DNA from: Doris montereyensis
Lineage: Eukaryota > Mollusca > Gastropoda > Nudibranchia > Dorididae
DNA length: 64,000 nucleotides
Direction of reading: 5' to 3'
Assembly (NCBI GenBank): GCA_037039925.1
Contig: JAXRKP010001365.1
Coordinates: forward strand, 63,501-127,500
Below the pieces are notes generated by a model. It was not told the DNA's origin, did no database searches, and saw only the letters and a list, made by a program, of their open reading frames with translations. Below are positions 20,226-36,926 of the stretch, in pieces. The position numbers were made by a program, and so were the translations under genes. Position 1 is the first letter of the stretch; every line of letters starts with the position of its first letter.

Positions 20226-22837
20226 GTAGATTGTGGAAACAATTACGTCCAAGCACATCAATTTAAAATAAAAATTGGAATAACAATTTTGGGTTTAATT
20301 AGAAATATGTGCGCTGATAGTAGTAGTCAAGAATTGACTTGGTCGACTATAATGAAGAAGAAGAATTTTTTTTTTTTAATTGTGTTTAATGTTAAGGCTT
20401 TATTATTCAAAAAAGTTTTCCATAGAAGCACACATACTCATGTACACTCACATATACACTCACACTCAAGCACTAACATCACTTTCTAGAGATTATTTAG
20501 TGTTTTGTTCCAACCTGTTCTTCACAGTTGATTTATTTTGTTCTTGACACAGTGACACACACAGTGCCAAACAGAGAGTGAGATACAGAAACAGAACAAA
20601 GACAGAGGGATAGAGTGAGAGAACAAAGACAGAGACAGAGGGATAGAGTGAGACTGAGACAAAGAGGTAGAGACAGAGGGATAGAGTGAGACTGAGACAA
20701 AGAGATAGAGACAGAGGAATAGAGTGAGACTGAGACAAAGAGATTGCTATGTATTACTTCTCGATTAATGTGTGTAACATAATTTTTAATCAAATTTTTC
20801 CATACATAACATTTTATCATCTCACCCCTAGGTCGAAATTGAGAAATTAGACTACCACCACTACCTTCCCCTTTTCTTTGATGGCTTGTGTGAGACAAAT
20901 CATCCCTATGAGTTCTTTGCACGACAAGGGGTTCACGATATGTTGGAACATGGGGCTCAAAAATACTTCCAGTCATCCCTCAACTGATTATTCCAATTAA
21001 AAGTGAGCTCTTGTTTTCATCCATTCATAGTTTCTTCCATTTATGTCCTTAATCTGATGCAGAAAATACAACAACTAGATTGATGTTTTGGGGGTATTAT
21101 TTTATATTCCTAAGCCATTAGTTAATGTGTAATGTGCATTCATACGTCACGAATACCTACCTGTAAAAAATTTATCTCATTGTTATTTTACTTAACTCAA
21201 AAGTTTGAGTATTCAAGAGCTTATAGCTAAATCTCCTACTGTGGTTATCGTTTCTCAGAGGGTGTCATAGGAAGTAAACATCAAATGTGTCTAGATTCCT
21301 GAGATAAGAATAATATTAGAATATACCATCTCAACAATGATGTAGTTTAAGCTATCGTATCAGATTGAGAAAGAAATAAGTAACAAGACCAGGCCATGGT
21401 GAAATAAAAATGTTTTGAATTAATGATATATAAAACTAAACATCCCTAACTTTGACCGCTTATAACTCAGGAATCACTGCACCCACAACTTCCATATTTC
21501 GCATGTAGATTTCAAACAGCCTGATGTAGGTTCTTAGCAAATAAACTCTTGGATCAAATCAGTATTTTAATTGATTGGAAAAAGATTATTTTGCCTGCAA
21601 TCCACGAAACTTTATATTGTCACTAGATTTAATTTCTTGATTTTCAGTATTTTACAATAAAAAGCCTGCATAACTACAGTATCGAGTAATACGTAAACGG
21701 CCTGTGTCACTTCAGTGTTGAGTACTAATTTCATCTGATAATCATACTTAATATCACCAATAACATGTACAGTAGTTTCTGAGTCAAAGTTCAAGAAACT
21801 CAGCTTTACAATAAAGAGAAATCATAATCCAACTTTATATACAGGCATGCTTGTATATCATATAAGTTAGTTTAGTTTCTAAGAAACTGACAAAATTACT
21901 CCTGTGAACATCTTATCATTGCACAAAAGTGGATTTGATTCAAATAGAGTCTATGTTTGTCATCCAAATATTGACCTCCTGACCTAATGCCCTTAATGAA
22001 GTCATCCCACTTTTTATGTCTGTTTTGTGAAATGCTGTGTATATCTTCGAGGTCTTGAATACTAAAGCCTTGTTTTTAATGTAATCTTTTTATTTTTTGT
22101 CTTTTTTTATTTCGGTTTCAAAATGATAATACGTCTCTTTAACGAATCTCACCTTGTTAAATAGAGGGGAATTCATGAGCCTGTCCTTTTTGTTCCAGAT
22201 GCGCTCAATACACGTAACAGGAAAGTGATATGCACAACTCTCAAGATCCTTCAGCATCTTGTTGTGTCTGCAGACATGGTTGGTGAAGCCCTTGTTCCAT
22301 ACTACAGACAGATTTTACCCATCATGAATATCTTCAAAAATGTAAACTGTGAGTATAGTCTTTAAACTGTGAGTATAGTCTTTAAACTGTTAGTATATTC
22401 TTTAAACTGAAAATGTTATCCTGACCTCTAGCATTTTCATTTAGATTTATATTGTAGTGTTTTATCTGTCTTTGCAGAATTTTCATTCTCTTCTATAATT
22501 TTAGCCAAGTTTCTTATTTTATTTGAGGTTTGCTTCTTTTCTTGTTTTGTTTTGTTGGGGTTTTTTTTGCTTTTTCTTTCTTGCTTTTTTTTTTTAGTTA
22601 TTTGGGAGATTGTTAATCAGTCTTTCTTGATTTGCAAGATAAACAGATAAACTTTTAAACTTCTTTTCATACACAGTGAACTCAGGGGATGGAATTGACT
22701 ACAGCCAACAGAAGAGAGAAAATATTGGTGATCTTATTCAAGAGACGTTGGAAAGCTTTGAACGACATGGCGGAGATGATGCCTTTATCAACATCAAGTA
22801 CATGATTCCTACATATGAATCTTGTATGCTGAATTAA
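20090..22837 (+). CDS. PACRG: Parkin co-regulated gene protein (PACRG), 4 coding exons
   Basis: Exons 20090-20225, 20832-21002, 22199-22348, 22677-22837, all GT-AG, with phases 0,1,1 chaining cleanly. PACRG is an ARM/HEAT-like protein of axonemal microtubule doublets (inner junction). Characteristic blocks: [110 protein letters not shown] and the exact family C-terminus [14 protein letters not shown]. Two length errors break the frame: one extra A at 20206-20209 and one missing A at 20959-20963. Correcting both restores the conserved KGNKIAWK and [16 protein letters not shown]. The N-terminal exon(s) before 20090 are not certain. Transcribed away from MRPS15, head to head. Confidence 0.97.
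20577..20745. repeat. GA-rich imperfect repeat
   Basis: Repeats of GAGACAGAGGGATAGAGTGA and GACTGAGACAAAGAGATAGA in the PACRG intron between exons a and b. Long Ser/Leu-rich frames on the minus strand are artefacts. Confidence 0.85.
20832..21002 (+). CDS. PACRG: PACRG coding exon b
   Basis: Acceptor TCACCCCTAG, donor AAAA|GTGAGC. Encodes [20 protein letters not shown] through [10 protein letters not shown]. The A run at 20959-20963 is one base short; restoring it gives [13 protein letters not shown] and the phase needed by exon c. Confidence 0.96.
22199..22348 (+). CDS. PACRG: PACRG coding exon c
   Basis: Acceptor TTTGTTCCAG. Encodes [20 protein letters not shown] then [20 protein letters not shown]. 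The donor AAACT|GTGAGTATAG is the first of three tandem copies of the same 20-bp segment. Confidence 0.97.
22344..22403 (+). repeat. 20-bp triplication of the PACRG exon c donor
   Basis: Three copies of AAACTGTGAGTATAGTCTTT (the third with TTAGTATATTC). Each of the first two carries a full GTGAGT donor. Use of the second would add 20 bases that include an in-frame TAA. Confidence 0.9.
22677..22837 (+). CDS. PACRG: PACRG last coding exon
   Basis: Acceptor TACACAG. Encodes [20 protein letters not shown] through [16 protein letters not shown] and a TAA stop. It matches the family end residue for residue in character. Confidence 0.97.
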
Positions 22838-23001
22838 AATTCCAACTTTTCATAGAAATATCATAATTCAATTGCCAAGATCATGAAGAAAAGTCATTAT
22901 TAGGAAAAGGAATACATGTTGCAACAAACAAAAAAACAGGTTTGCAACAGCAAAACAAACTGTGATAGTTTTTTGTCTGGGAAATATAACCATGAGCTTT
23001 A

Positions 23002-23007
23002 AATAAA
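23002..23007 (+). terminator. Likely PACRG polyadenylation signal AATAAA
   Basis: First good AATAAA in a suitable place, about 165 bases after the PACRG stop, in AGCTTTAAATAAAGTATTG. Confidence 0.5.
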
Positions 23008-23009
23008 GT

Positions 23010-24380
23010 ATTGACATCGTTCAAACGTAACCTTAGGTGAAGAGTATCGTTTTTTTCCATGCATTTTGTTATATTTCTCTTGTCATACGATGATGGTCTC
23101 TCCTTGTTGATATTACTTCAAAGTCGTAGAAGCACTGGCGTGTAAAATAATATGCTGACCTTGGTAATGTATCAATTTGTAATGAAGATTAACTGGTGAT
23201 ATCATATCCTGTACAATTTACAATCTCATCAGGAGTTCAAATGGTGATAACATGAAATGTTTTTATGCACATCAGTCAATTCTTTATTTTGACCTACACC
23301 CTTTCCACAGTCAGGCAGTCAAGTGAAACTATCAAAACCACACTTAATCGAACATACAGAACCGTTTTGTTTTTTTCCTTATTTTTTTAAGAGTTAGTTG
23401 ATTTTCAATAATGGGTACCACTTACTTGTTCCACTATCGTGATGAGCTCATAAAATGGAATTGATTAGGTTATTTCCCTTGGATCAAGTAAGTCAGTATC
23501 AAAGCATTCAAAGCTGTGATCGTACATTAAGCAATATGTAATCACTTTATCATACTCTTAAACCTAACCTCTTCTGTTTGTGGGCTTTTTGTTTGTGAGG
23601 TTGTTATTAGTATTTGTTGTTTATCTGGGGTTTGTTTTATCTTGTTTTTCCAATTTTGATACGAGCACGTTTTTTAACTATTTTCATTTTAGTCTAATGT
23701 ATAAACTGTGGTGATTGCATGTGACTATCAAGTGGGACAAAAACACAAAATAGATTTAGGATATAAATACCACTCAATGATGTTGGATGTTTTTTTTTAA
23801 ATATAGTTATCATGATCTGAAATGAGAAATGCCCTTGTTTCTATATAAACATTGATATAAAATATTATTAATTATTGAATTATTTCATTTTCTCAGAAAG
23901 CTTATTTGAATATGATCAATTTCAAAAGTTTTTATGTTCATGAATGTAATATTGGTGATCTAGATTTTATATCTGAAAGTCTTGCCCTCTGTCAATATTT
24001 TCTGTTCATCAGTCTATGCCATGAAAAGGCTTTTTGGTTTTCTTTTATCTATTTTTATTCCTCATTAAGTTTCCTTTTTTCTTCACTTTCTAATAAATTT
24101 GTTTCTTTGTTGAAGGTGGGATGGGAGGATGATACGTTATTGATTTTAGTTTTACAACTCAAGTAAAGGGGTCTCTTGCTTTGTCTTTTAAGAAATATGG
24201 AATTAAAAAGTGAAATTGAAACTGAATGGCGCATAAGCTTAGAGTGTGCACATGATTGATTTGTACTGTACATAAGAAATAAATGACATATAAATCCACA
24301 TTTCCTTTTTGTCACTTGAATAAACAACATTGTTGAATCTAATCCTCTCCATGTTATACTTACACCTATTTACACATGTA
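23010..24380. other. Intergenic, no gene seen
   Basis: AT-rich sequence between the PACRG 3' end and the pogo-like element. Short open frames have no family resemblance I can name. Confidence 0.5.
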
Positions 24381-25232
24381 CGGTGGAACACGAGAGTAGC
24401 GAGCTCGGAATTAACGAGAACTTGGGAATAATGCAATCAATCCATATCTCCCTTTTTTTCTTCTTTGAATCAATAAAAAAACCTCATCGATAGTGAGATA
24501 AAAAAAGATATCCAACTCAGATTTAACAGGATCCTCTCCTCTTCTAAGTCTAATATTATTGTAAAATAACTAACACCTGTCAAGAAACGAATGTATTAAA
24601 AAATAAAATTTGGTAAAAATAAAAGGCCCACATATGAAGTGACAAACATTATTAGTCTAGATTCAATCAAATGTCATCTTGTCAATGTTATCATACAGAA
24701 TGGCCTGTCGTCGGGCTTGCGAATTTATGTAGATCTAGCATATGGTAGCATTGCACTGTACGAATTCATGTAGATCTAGCATATGGTATTGGTAGCATTG
24801 TACTGTACGAATTCATGATAGCAAGGGCAGGGACTCACTCTCAACTTTATTCTGACGCGATGTGTCAACAATATCGTCGACTAGATTAGACTGTAGTAGG
24901 TAAGTGCCAAGTGATGACAGCATGGTGGAGGGAATGAAAAATAAGGGAAGGGACATAGGGGTATCTTGGCATGTGCCACCTGTACGATCGAAATTTTAAA
25001 TTTGAAGAAGAAAAAGACGTGTGACATTTGAAGAAAAGAAACAAATACAGATGATTAACTGCATGTGTGCTCACAATCAAAGACACATGAAATATTAAGT
25101 CCTTTAGCTGATTGCTACTGTGCTGCTCACATTGCGCTTGTTTAGTCAAGACAGGTGAGAAATAGCAAGAACTCGAATTTAGTTAGATTTTCTGGTTAAT
25201 CCCACTGACCTCGCTACTTCCAAGTTCCACTG
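24381..25232. mobile_element. pogo/mariner-type non-autonomous element, 852 bp
   Basis: The left end CGGTGGAACACGAGAGTAGCGAG and the right end (minus strand) CAGTGGAACTTGGAAGTAGCGAG are inverted repeats, both flanked by TA as in the TA target duplication of Tc1/mariner-pogo elements. The interior has no convincing transposase. A 43-bp duplication with ATGTAGATCTAGCATATGGTA lies inside at about 24715-24825. Confidence 0.7.
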
Positions 25233-25334
25233 TATATGAATTAGAGGATGCACTTTCACCATGAGATCTTTCAAATGCTTTAAATTTACTTTGTGAAAGG
25301 AAATACATTTTACATGAAAAATGTCAGTCCCTGT

Positions 25335-25550
25335 ACTTCGTCTAGTTAGGATTCCATGGCACAAGAACCAATAGACACCTATATAATATAAGCTATCTAT
25401 GTATCCTATTGGGTCTAGTGTTTGACACTTACAAACCGTGTATGTCTGTGAAAATAGATAAAAATGCACATCGTTTTCTTTGATTTTCTCAAAACATCCA
25501 AAATTTGACTTACACAGTTTGCGACATTCATCGTCGATATGGATATTCAA
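25335..25550. mobile_element. MITE family M1, copy 2 (left end truncated)
   Basis: Matches 1411-1640 along its length: CTTCGTCTAGTTAGGATTCC, TTGGGTCTAG, AACCGTGTATGTCTGTGAAA, TTTGATTTTCTCAAAACATC and GTTTGCGACATTCATCG. The left inverted-repeat end is not evident. Confidence 0.82.
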
Positions 25551-25621
25551 GACTCCTTCGTGTTCATTGAAAGTTTTAGTTATTTAATAAAGACAAACAG
25601 TGAGGCAAGAGGCATGTCAGA

Positions 25622-25884
25622 AGTGAAGGTAGTGACATAAGATAATATGAAAGCCTGATAAGAACAAAAATACAAGGAATAGAGAGAAAAATATCCTGGC
25701 CACCATGGGGATCGAACCCATGACCTCTACGTCGGCACCCATCGCCTCGCCATGAAAAGAAAACGTGCTACCAACTGAGCTAATTACGCTCCCACGGTGG
25801 CCAGGATTTTTTCTGTCTATTCCTTGTGTTTGTCCTGTCTTTGTTACTATCAGGCTTTCATATTATCTTATGTCATTACCTTCA
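25622..25884. mobile_element. Foldback element with a tRNA-like centre
   Basis: Arms of about 85-90 bp are inverted copies. The left arm reads GACATAAGATAATATGAAAG, CCTGATA, ACAAGGAATAGAGAGAAAAA, TCCTGGCCACC. The right arm, read on the minus strand, gives the same series with TAACAAAGACAGGACAAACA added. The central 88 bp hold a tRNA-like sequence (see next entry). The element could extrude as a large hairpin. Confidence 0.85.
25704..25802 (-). ncRNA. tRNA-like sequence with pol III boxes, inside the foldback
   Basis: On the minus strand TAGCTCAGTTGGTAGCA fits box A and GGGTTCGATCCCC fits box B. GGCCACC at the 5' side pairs with GGTGGCC at the 3' side, and ATGGG/CCCAT forms a T-stem. The region between the D-like and T-like arms is about 45 bases too long for a tRNA, so this is a tRNA-derived unit or pseudogene, not a functional tRNA. 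Confidence 0.6.
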
Positions 25885-26435
25885 CTAACAGATACAGAAC
25901 AGCGTTACTCAAAAAGGCTTTGACTACTTTGAGTTTTAAACTTTTATACTGCTTTGAGAAGGCTGAATAATTATTGTTTGCAGATCACACCAGTCAGTAT
26001 AGCAACTGCTTGTCATTGAACATTGTGGAAGGTTTCTAGTGATACACTATATAGCTCCTGTGACTTGAATTTAAGATAAAAGACCAATATTAGGCAGCAT
26101 CTCTCCCTCTCTACATACATCTGAAATCTCATCTCTTCCAAATGACAAATGTATATCGTTTCCAGAATGTTGTTTTTGTCACGTTTCTATTTAATTGAAC
26201 TGGTGGGAACTGCTGTTGAGCATACTAAAAAGCATGATGTCAGATAGCCGATAGCAGTGACACGAGTATATGTAACAGTACAGAGAAAACAATAAGGAAG
26301 GGCCTAAGGCTAAGTTTAAGCTGCACTGCAAGTTGTCGTCAGCCAGCTGCCGATGGCAACTTGCTGCCATGCAGTGTTTACGGTAGAGCCGGCAGTTGCT
26401 GTCCGGAAAATTGATGCCACACTTGGAGGGAAAAC

Positions 26436-27306
26436 ATGGCGCTTTACAGGAGGAAGAAACGGATATTGCTGTGGTGGATTTTACAAAACCGATTATTGAA
26501 ATGGAATTTTCGAAAATATGGTGTTCACCCAATTCACCGTAATCGTAGCGTGCATGGGGAATACCATCATTTAATTTCGCAAGTGATGGACAATGCCCAG
26601 AAATGTGTAGATTACATACGGATGCGACCAGAGACTTTTCGGTGCAATGGACAGAAAGCATATTCACCTAAAAGCGCCATTTAATTCGGGTCGAAATACT
26701 ACAATTACAAAGGATATCACTCCATTGTTTTGATGGCAATCGTAGATGCAAAAGGGAGATTTCTTGTGGTAGATGTACATGTAGGTAGGTTACGGAAGCC
26801 GCATGACGGTGGTAACGGTATCCAGTGCAAGAATCATCTTTTGGGAAATTGTTGTCTTTAGCTACCAAAACCTGCAAAGATCCCAAACACTAACAGTAAC
26901 ATTGACCTACCCTTTGCATTTGTGGGAGATGAAGCTTTTCCTCTACTTCAAATACAAATCATCATGCATGAGACCATTCCCCAGACGCAATTTTTAATTA
27001 CAGACTTTCACGAGCTCAGAGACAAATGGAATGCACTTTTGGGGTGGCTTCTAGCATGTGGGCGTTTTGCGGAAGCCAATAGAGGTACAAATAGACTTTG
27101 CAATTGACATTGTGAAAGCTGTCTGTGTACTGCACAACTTTGTTCAAAACGAGGAGCCTGAACGCACACTGCTTCCAGATGTAGAGCAGAACAACTTAAA
27201 ATTTGCAGAACTGCTGGCAAACAATGCAAGAGCAAGCTGTCATGCAACATCAGGGAGCGATAATTTGATGGCGTATTTCACATCACAATCTGCGATTCTG
27301 CCTTAG
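26436..27306 (+). pseudogene. PIF/Harbinger transposase remnant (HARBI1-like)
   Basis: Plus strand, broken by stops and frameshifts. In order: YGVHPIHRNRSVHGEYHHLI (typical N-terminal block), [24 protein letters not shown] (the DDE nuclease region), FVGDEAFPLL, then FNYRLSRARRQVECTFG across a frame change, RKPIEVQIDFAIDIVKAVCV and LHNFVQNEEPE. This order is characteristic of Harbinger superfamily transposases and the domesticated HARBI1. With the frames disrupted at least three times and parts missing between 26690 and 26920, it is a dead element, although run-length errors may exaggerate the decay. Confidence 0.9.
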
Positions 27307-27648
27307 CAGAATGACTGACATGATCTGAAACTGGTGTAATGGTGGACACTAAATCAACTAAATGTGACAAATCAGCCAAACATGACACATTATCACAAGA
27401 ATGTTATGATTACAATGTGCCACTCATCTGACTCATTCGCCATGCACACACATACGCACACACAATTATTGATTAAGTACATAAATGGTTGGTTGTTATG
27501 TTTTGTTTTTTGTGTGTGGATTTTTGTGTTTTTCATTATTTTGCTGTTTGTTGTTGATTAAAGAGTTGGGGGATAGGAAGAATTTGGACCTTTGTCAACC
27601 TGTCTTTTCTTAATTTTTTATGTTTTATTTTATATATAGATCTATATA

Positions 27649-27847
27649 CAGTGGAAACCACTTATAACAGGACCGGTTATACCAGGAATTCGGTAATAAC
27701 AGGGCTTTTTCCAATCCCCGTTTTTTCTTTCTTTGTCTCTATTAAATCTTATCGGCAACAACAGGGAGACAAGAGGGCTCAATCGGTTATAGCAGGGATT
27801 TTGCTTTGGTCCCGTCATTCCTGTTATATTATATCAGGTTTCCACTG
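27649..27847. mobile_element. 199-bp pogo-type MITE
   Basis: The ends CAGTGGAAACCACTTATAAC and, on the minus strand, CAGTGGAAACCTGATATAAT are inverted repeats, flanked on both sides by TA. Internally TTATAACAGGACCGG and TTATAGCAGGGATTTTGC repeat the sub-terminal motif. No coding capacity. Complete and precisely bounded. Confidence 0.85.
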
Positions 27848-28004
27848 TAAAGAATGTATAAAATCATTTGAGTTGGATAATTGCATATTCTATAATTATC
27901 ATATACAGATCTAGATCTAATAGATTTTTGAAGAACATTCTCCAAACCAAACACACACAAAAACAAAAACAACCGGACTGTACCTCAAGAATATTTTTCA
28001 ACCT

Positions 28005-28085
28005 ATCTCACTATCTGGGCACGAACCCACAACCTTCTGGTTGGGAGGTAGACACCTTACTTCTGAACGTTACAATGAGCATAGA
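28005..28085 (-). mobile_element. SINE family B head fragment
   Basis: On the minus strand GTAAGGTGTCTACCTCCCAACC and AGGTTGTGGGTTCGTGCCC match the tRNA-like head of family B at 61312 and 59100. Only the head is present. Confidence 0.6.
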
Positions 28086-28089
28086 AAAC

Positions 28090-29940
28090 ACCTAACCTTT
28101 TACTATTAAACACAAGCTGTAACTTGTAAGTAAGGCCCTTGGCATTGCCTGAGTAATCAATTCTTTTCTGAAGAAGGTTTTTGTATATAGTCGCTAGCAG
28201 TGACGCGAGTATTCTGGGCTCTGACTTTGGTTGAATAATACTAATAGTAATAGTAAAAATACACAAATACTACCTCATTGGATTCCTGGTATAATGCTAT
28301 CCTAGAAAACTTTATGTTTTAACTTTGGCATTTGATTTTAAAAACCCTTTACAAAATTCAGAAAGGAAATTCAAGCTCTGCTTTTGAGTCGAAAAACAAA
28401 ACAAACAAAAAACCCAAAGAAATCTTTTAAAAAACATTGCCCCCCTGGGATTCAAACCCAAATAGACTGATTTCTATTGCAATTTTTGCATTGCCTTAAG
28501 CCTTCACTACAATGATTGTAATGTGCATGCCCTATGGCCCTCATGAATGATAAGTCGATGACTCCAATCAAGAGCCAGTTTTAAACCTATATGTACCTGT
28601 ATAGGTATAAATCAAATACGATTCTATGTAAGATGATTGAGGCTGTTGAAGCATTTTGGTCAATAAGAACATGAGAGAGCAACCTTCTTAGGCTTTTAAA
28701 AACATCATGTAAGTGTAAGTTTTTATGAAACAATATAAAAACTTATTACTCTCCAAAAAAATATTTCATCATAATTATTATAAAGATCAAAAGGCACATC
28801 TTTTCTTATAATTCCTTCGTAACCTTTACAAAAAATGTTTGCCTCATCTCGGTTAAGAAATATAGATGCTAGGTCAGATTACGTTTTGCTTGTTTCTATT
28901 TATAATTATATTATATAGATTAAAAATAATGCGTGTAATAATAGTAATAATAAAGGATGCCAAAGTCTCAAAGCGCTTAATATTCCAGATAGAATAGTCA
29001 AAAGACGTAGAATACTAAATCTTAAATTTTAATCTATATTCAACCCTAAAATACAGAGATCAAGTGGTCTAGACTAAAGATGCAATATATAATTATCCTA
29101 AATATTTGATAAATGAAGGGTTTTCAGTTTTTTCTTAAAGTTAAAGTCTACAATTACAATGTATTGACACAAACAAACAGGCAAAATTTTCTAAACTGGT
29201 TCAATGTGGCTGAAAGTAGTGAAAGTAAGTGAAAGTATTTTCCTGTTGATCTAATTCTTATACTTAGTAGTCGTACTGGATTGTGCGGGTTGATCAGTTC
29301 TTAAATGTATGGTTGCCAGCGTATGTTTAGTTAAAGTGTTGAAGCAAATCAAGACGACTGTGTACTTGTACCGGGTACCCAGAACCAACCTTGCTTGATT
29401 TTGCAGGCGTGTGTTTCAACAAAGTCTCTGTTGGTAAATAATGACCAATAATGTGTTTAATCTGAATCTGAAGATGCGTAATATGTTAAAGACGATGGCT
29501 TTGATAATCCCATTGATTAATCATTAATGTTTCTCCATTGTGAGGCACCTATCGAAAACAACATTGAGATTCTTTGCCATTTTGGACAGGGCGATTTAAT
29601 TCGATGGTGATGAATGGCAGTTTGATGTTCTTCATTTTGTTCTGGTTGCCACATGAACAACTGTGTCTCGTCCTAACTTTAAGCCTCATCCAGGTTTTTG
29701 CGGACAAGCAAAGCAGCAGTTTTCGAAATCAAATATCATTACAGGTGTTGGAAAAGTGATGGTATCAACTGAGTGTCGTCAGTATACATGTAGTATTTTT
29801 TTTCATAGGTGAAATGGGGGTTTTCAGAATACTGGCTATATATATATATAGTTATGTTAATATCTCATCTATGAAAACATTTGACTTGTAGTTTGTAGGG
29901 ATCTCTTTATTAAAAAAAATTAAAATTGCACTTGCATTCA
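28090..29940. other. Intergenic, possible decayed LINE tail
   Basis: Mostly unique AT-rich sequence. At 28935-28985 an AATAATAGTAATAATA run followed by CAAAGTCTCAAAGCGCTTAA resembles the 3' tail of the CR1-type element at 6793, in minus orientation. I could not follow a reliable protein upstream of it. Confidence 0.4.
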
Positions 29941-29959
29941 TTGATTGGTACCTACCCTG

Positions 29960-30480
29960 TGCTGTCCACCTGTGCTGAGCTCAGGGTGAATTAAAGAAGG
30001 ATCAATATGAAAGTGAAAGACAATTGAAAAAGCTTGTATGTTACAATGACATTTACCCCATCTATCAATATCATGTTTGATCTTAGAACAAATTAAGAGG
30101 AAACCGTAAGATGAAGAAAATCAAGTCAGAAGAAGTAGGCCCTGCCAGTAGCACTGGCAACATACCATAAAGTCAGAGTAACCGCAAAGATGAAAGACAG
30201 GTGAAAAAGTGAATGGAAAGAAGCAGGAATCGCCAGTTTGTTTGTCTAATAATTGGAATCTATCTCATCCACCATTTGCAGTGATCTCAGGAAGTATTAT
30301 GAGGAAACAGCAAGATAAAAGGATAAGTAAAGAGTCAAAGGAAAGATGTAGGACATACCAACAGTTCACGATTTACCAGTTTGTTCCATTGAAATTTACC
30401 CCGTCCACCATTACAGTGATCTCAGGGTGAATTAAGCGGAAACGGCAAGATGGAAGATAAGTGAAAGAAGGAAAGACCGA
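29960..30480. repeat. Dispersed repeat family C, local array of about 4 copies
   Basis: Roughly 110-130-bp units share CCATTACAGTGATCTCAGGG, TGAATTAAG and GGAAACAGCAAGATGAAAGA with a purine-rich tail. The copies here are diverged. Single copies lie at 39840, 40735 and 43485. Confidence 0.75.
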
Positions 30481-31544
30481 CAATTCACACACACAAATAA
30501 ACTATGTAAAAGAGTCCACAATATAATAAATCATCTTTATTTAATATTTCAATATGACATAGACCTACATGTATATAAAATGACAGCAGTCATATAAAAA
30601 TGCATTGCCGAATAAGATCAAGTACGAAAACTTTCCAAGATGGTAAAAATTTTCACAGAGTTTCAAAATCATCTATCACAAAGTCTTATGAATCAGAAAG
30701 GTTCAAATCAACGACATAGACCTTTCAGAAAATGTGTAGACAATGTTAAGTATAACAGATCTACGACCATCTGCACCGAGTGAGGTACTCACTGGATCAC
30801 ACTAATCATATAAATGAATACAATATGAAAATATATATAAAGAATTAACTGGAATGAGACATTTTAATCATCAGATCTCAACACACAGGACATCCCATAC
30901 CTTGCACGCTAAGGAAAAAAAGCAAAAAAAACCAACAAAAGTTCAAGCCCCTTTTCCCTTTCTTCAAAAAGGTGACATACCACAAAGTAAGCGTAATAAG
31001 AGGCAAATGACCGCAGAAAAGAAATGAAGAGCATTGTGACCGTTGCACAACTCTGTGTAATTGTAATGCATCTCTTTCATCCAAAAGTCGATCTTGATGA
31101 AAGTGGAAGCCGGCATTGTAAGTTAGTCCAAAGCATAAGAAAATTCATGGATGGACTAGGCAGTTCACACCAGGTGATTATTTTAATGTGGAAAAGAACA
31201 ATGTATTATCGGTATATAAAACATATATACAACATATGAACACAAAAGACCACACCAAAAGTTACAAAAAAATATGGTTGACGGTAAAACAAAACAGTCC
31301 GTAGCAAAACTTCCAAACAGTGGCAATTAAATGACAAAATAAGAAAGTGAAGAAAAAAAAGCATGGAAAAAATAAGAACTCTGTACTAAATACTAAAATG
31401 CCATATTTAGCACAATAACTTAAGGCAAACATGGTGACTATGGTAGAAATAGACATGTATCTCTGAAACTTGTGGTGTTCAGCACAAGCAATACTGCCAT
31501 TGTCTTTCACACATGAGCATCCACATTTTTCACACTGCATTTCT
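30481..31544 (-). other. Cathepsin L 3' UTR and downstream sequence
   Basis: Follows the stop at 31545 on the minus strand. AATAAA on the minus strand occurs near 30536-30541 (TAAATAAAGATG) and could end the transcript. No other gene is seen. Confidence 0.4.
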
Positions 31545-36873
<5,329 letters not shown>

Positions 36874-36926
36874 TCTGAAAATGTACTGAGGAAAGAAGAA
36901 AATAAAGAAAAACAGGATGCTATAAC

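Noticed and set aside
19884..20489. 201-codon plus-strand frame overlapping PACRG
   Set aside because: It runs through PACRG exon a in the wrong frame for the family. The true exon is 20090-20225.
21612..21794. 60-codon minus-strand frame ([17 protein letters not shown])
   Set aside because: Some protein-like character, but no convincing splice site or family; lies in a PACRG intron. Not strong enough to list.
25704..25802. Functional tRNA gene
   Set aside because: The distance between the D-like and T-like arms is about 45 bases too long, and no anticodon arm is evident.
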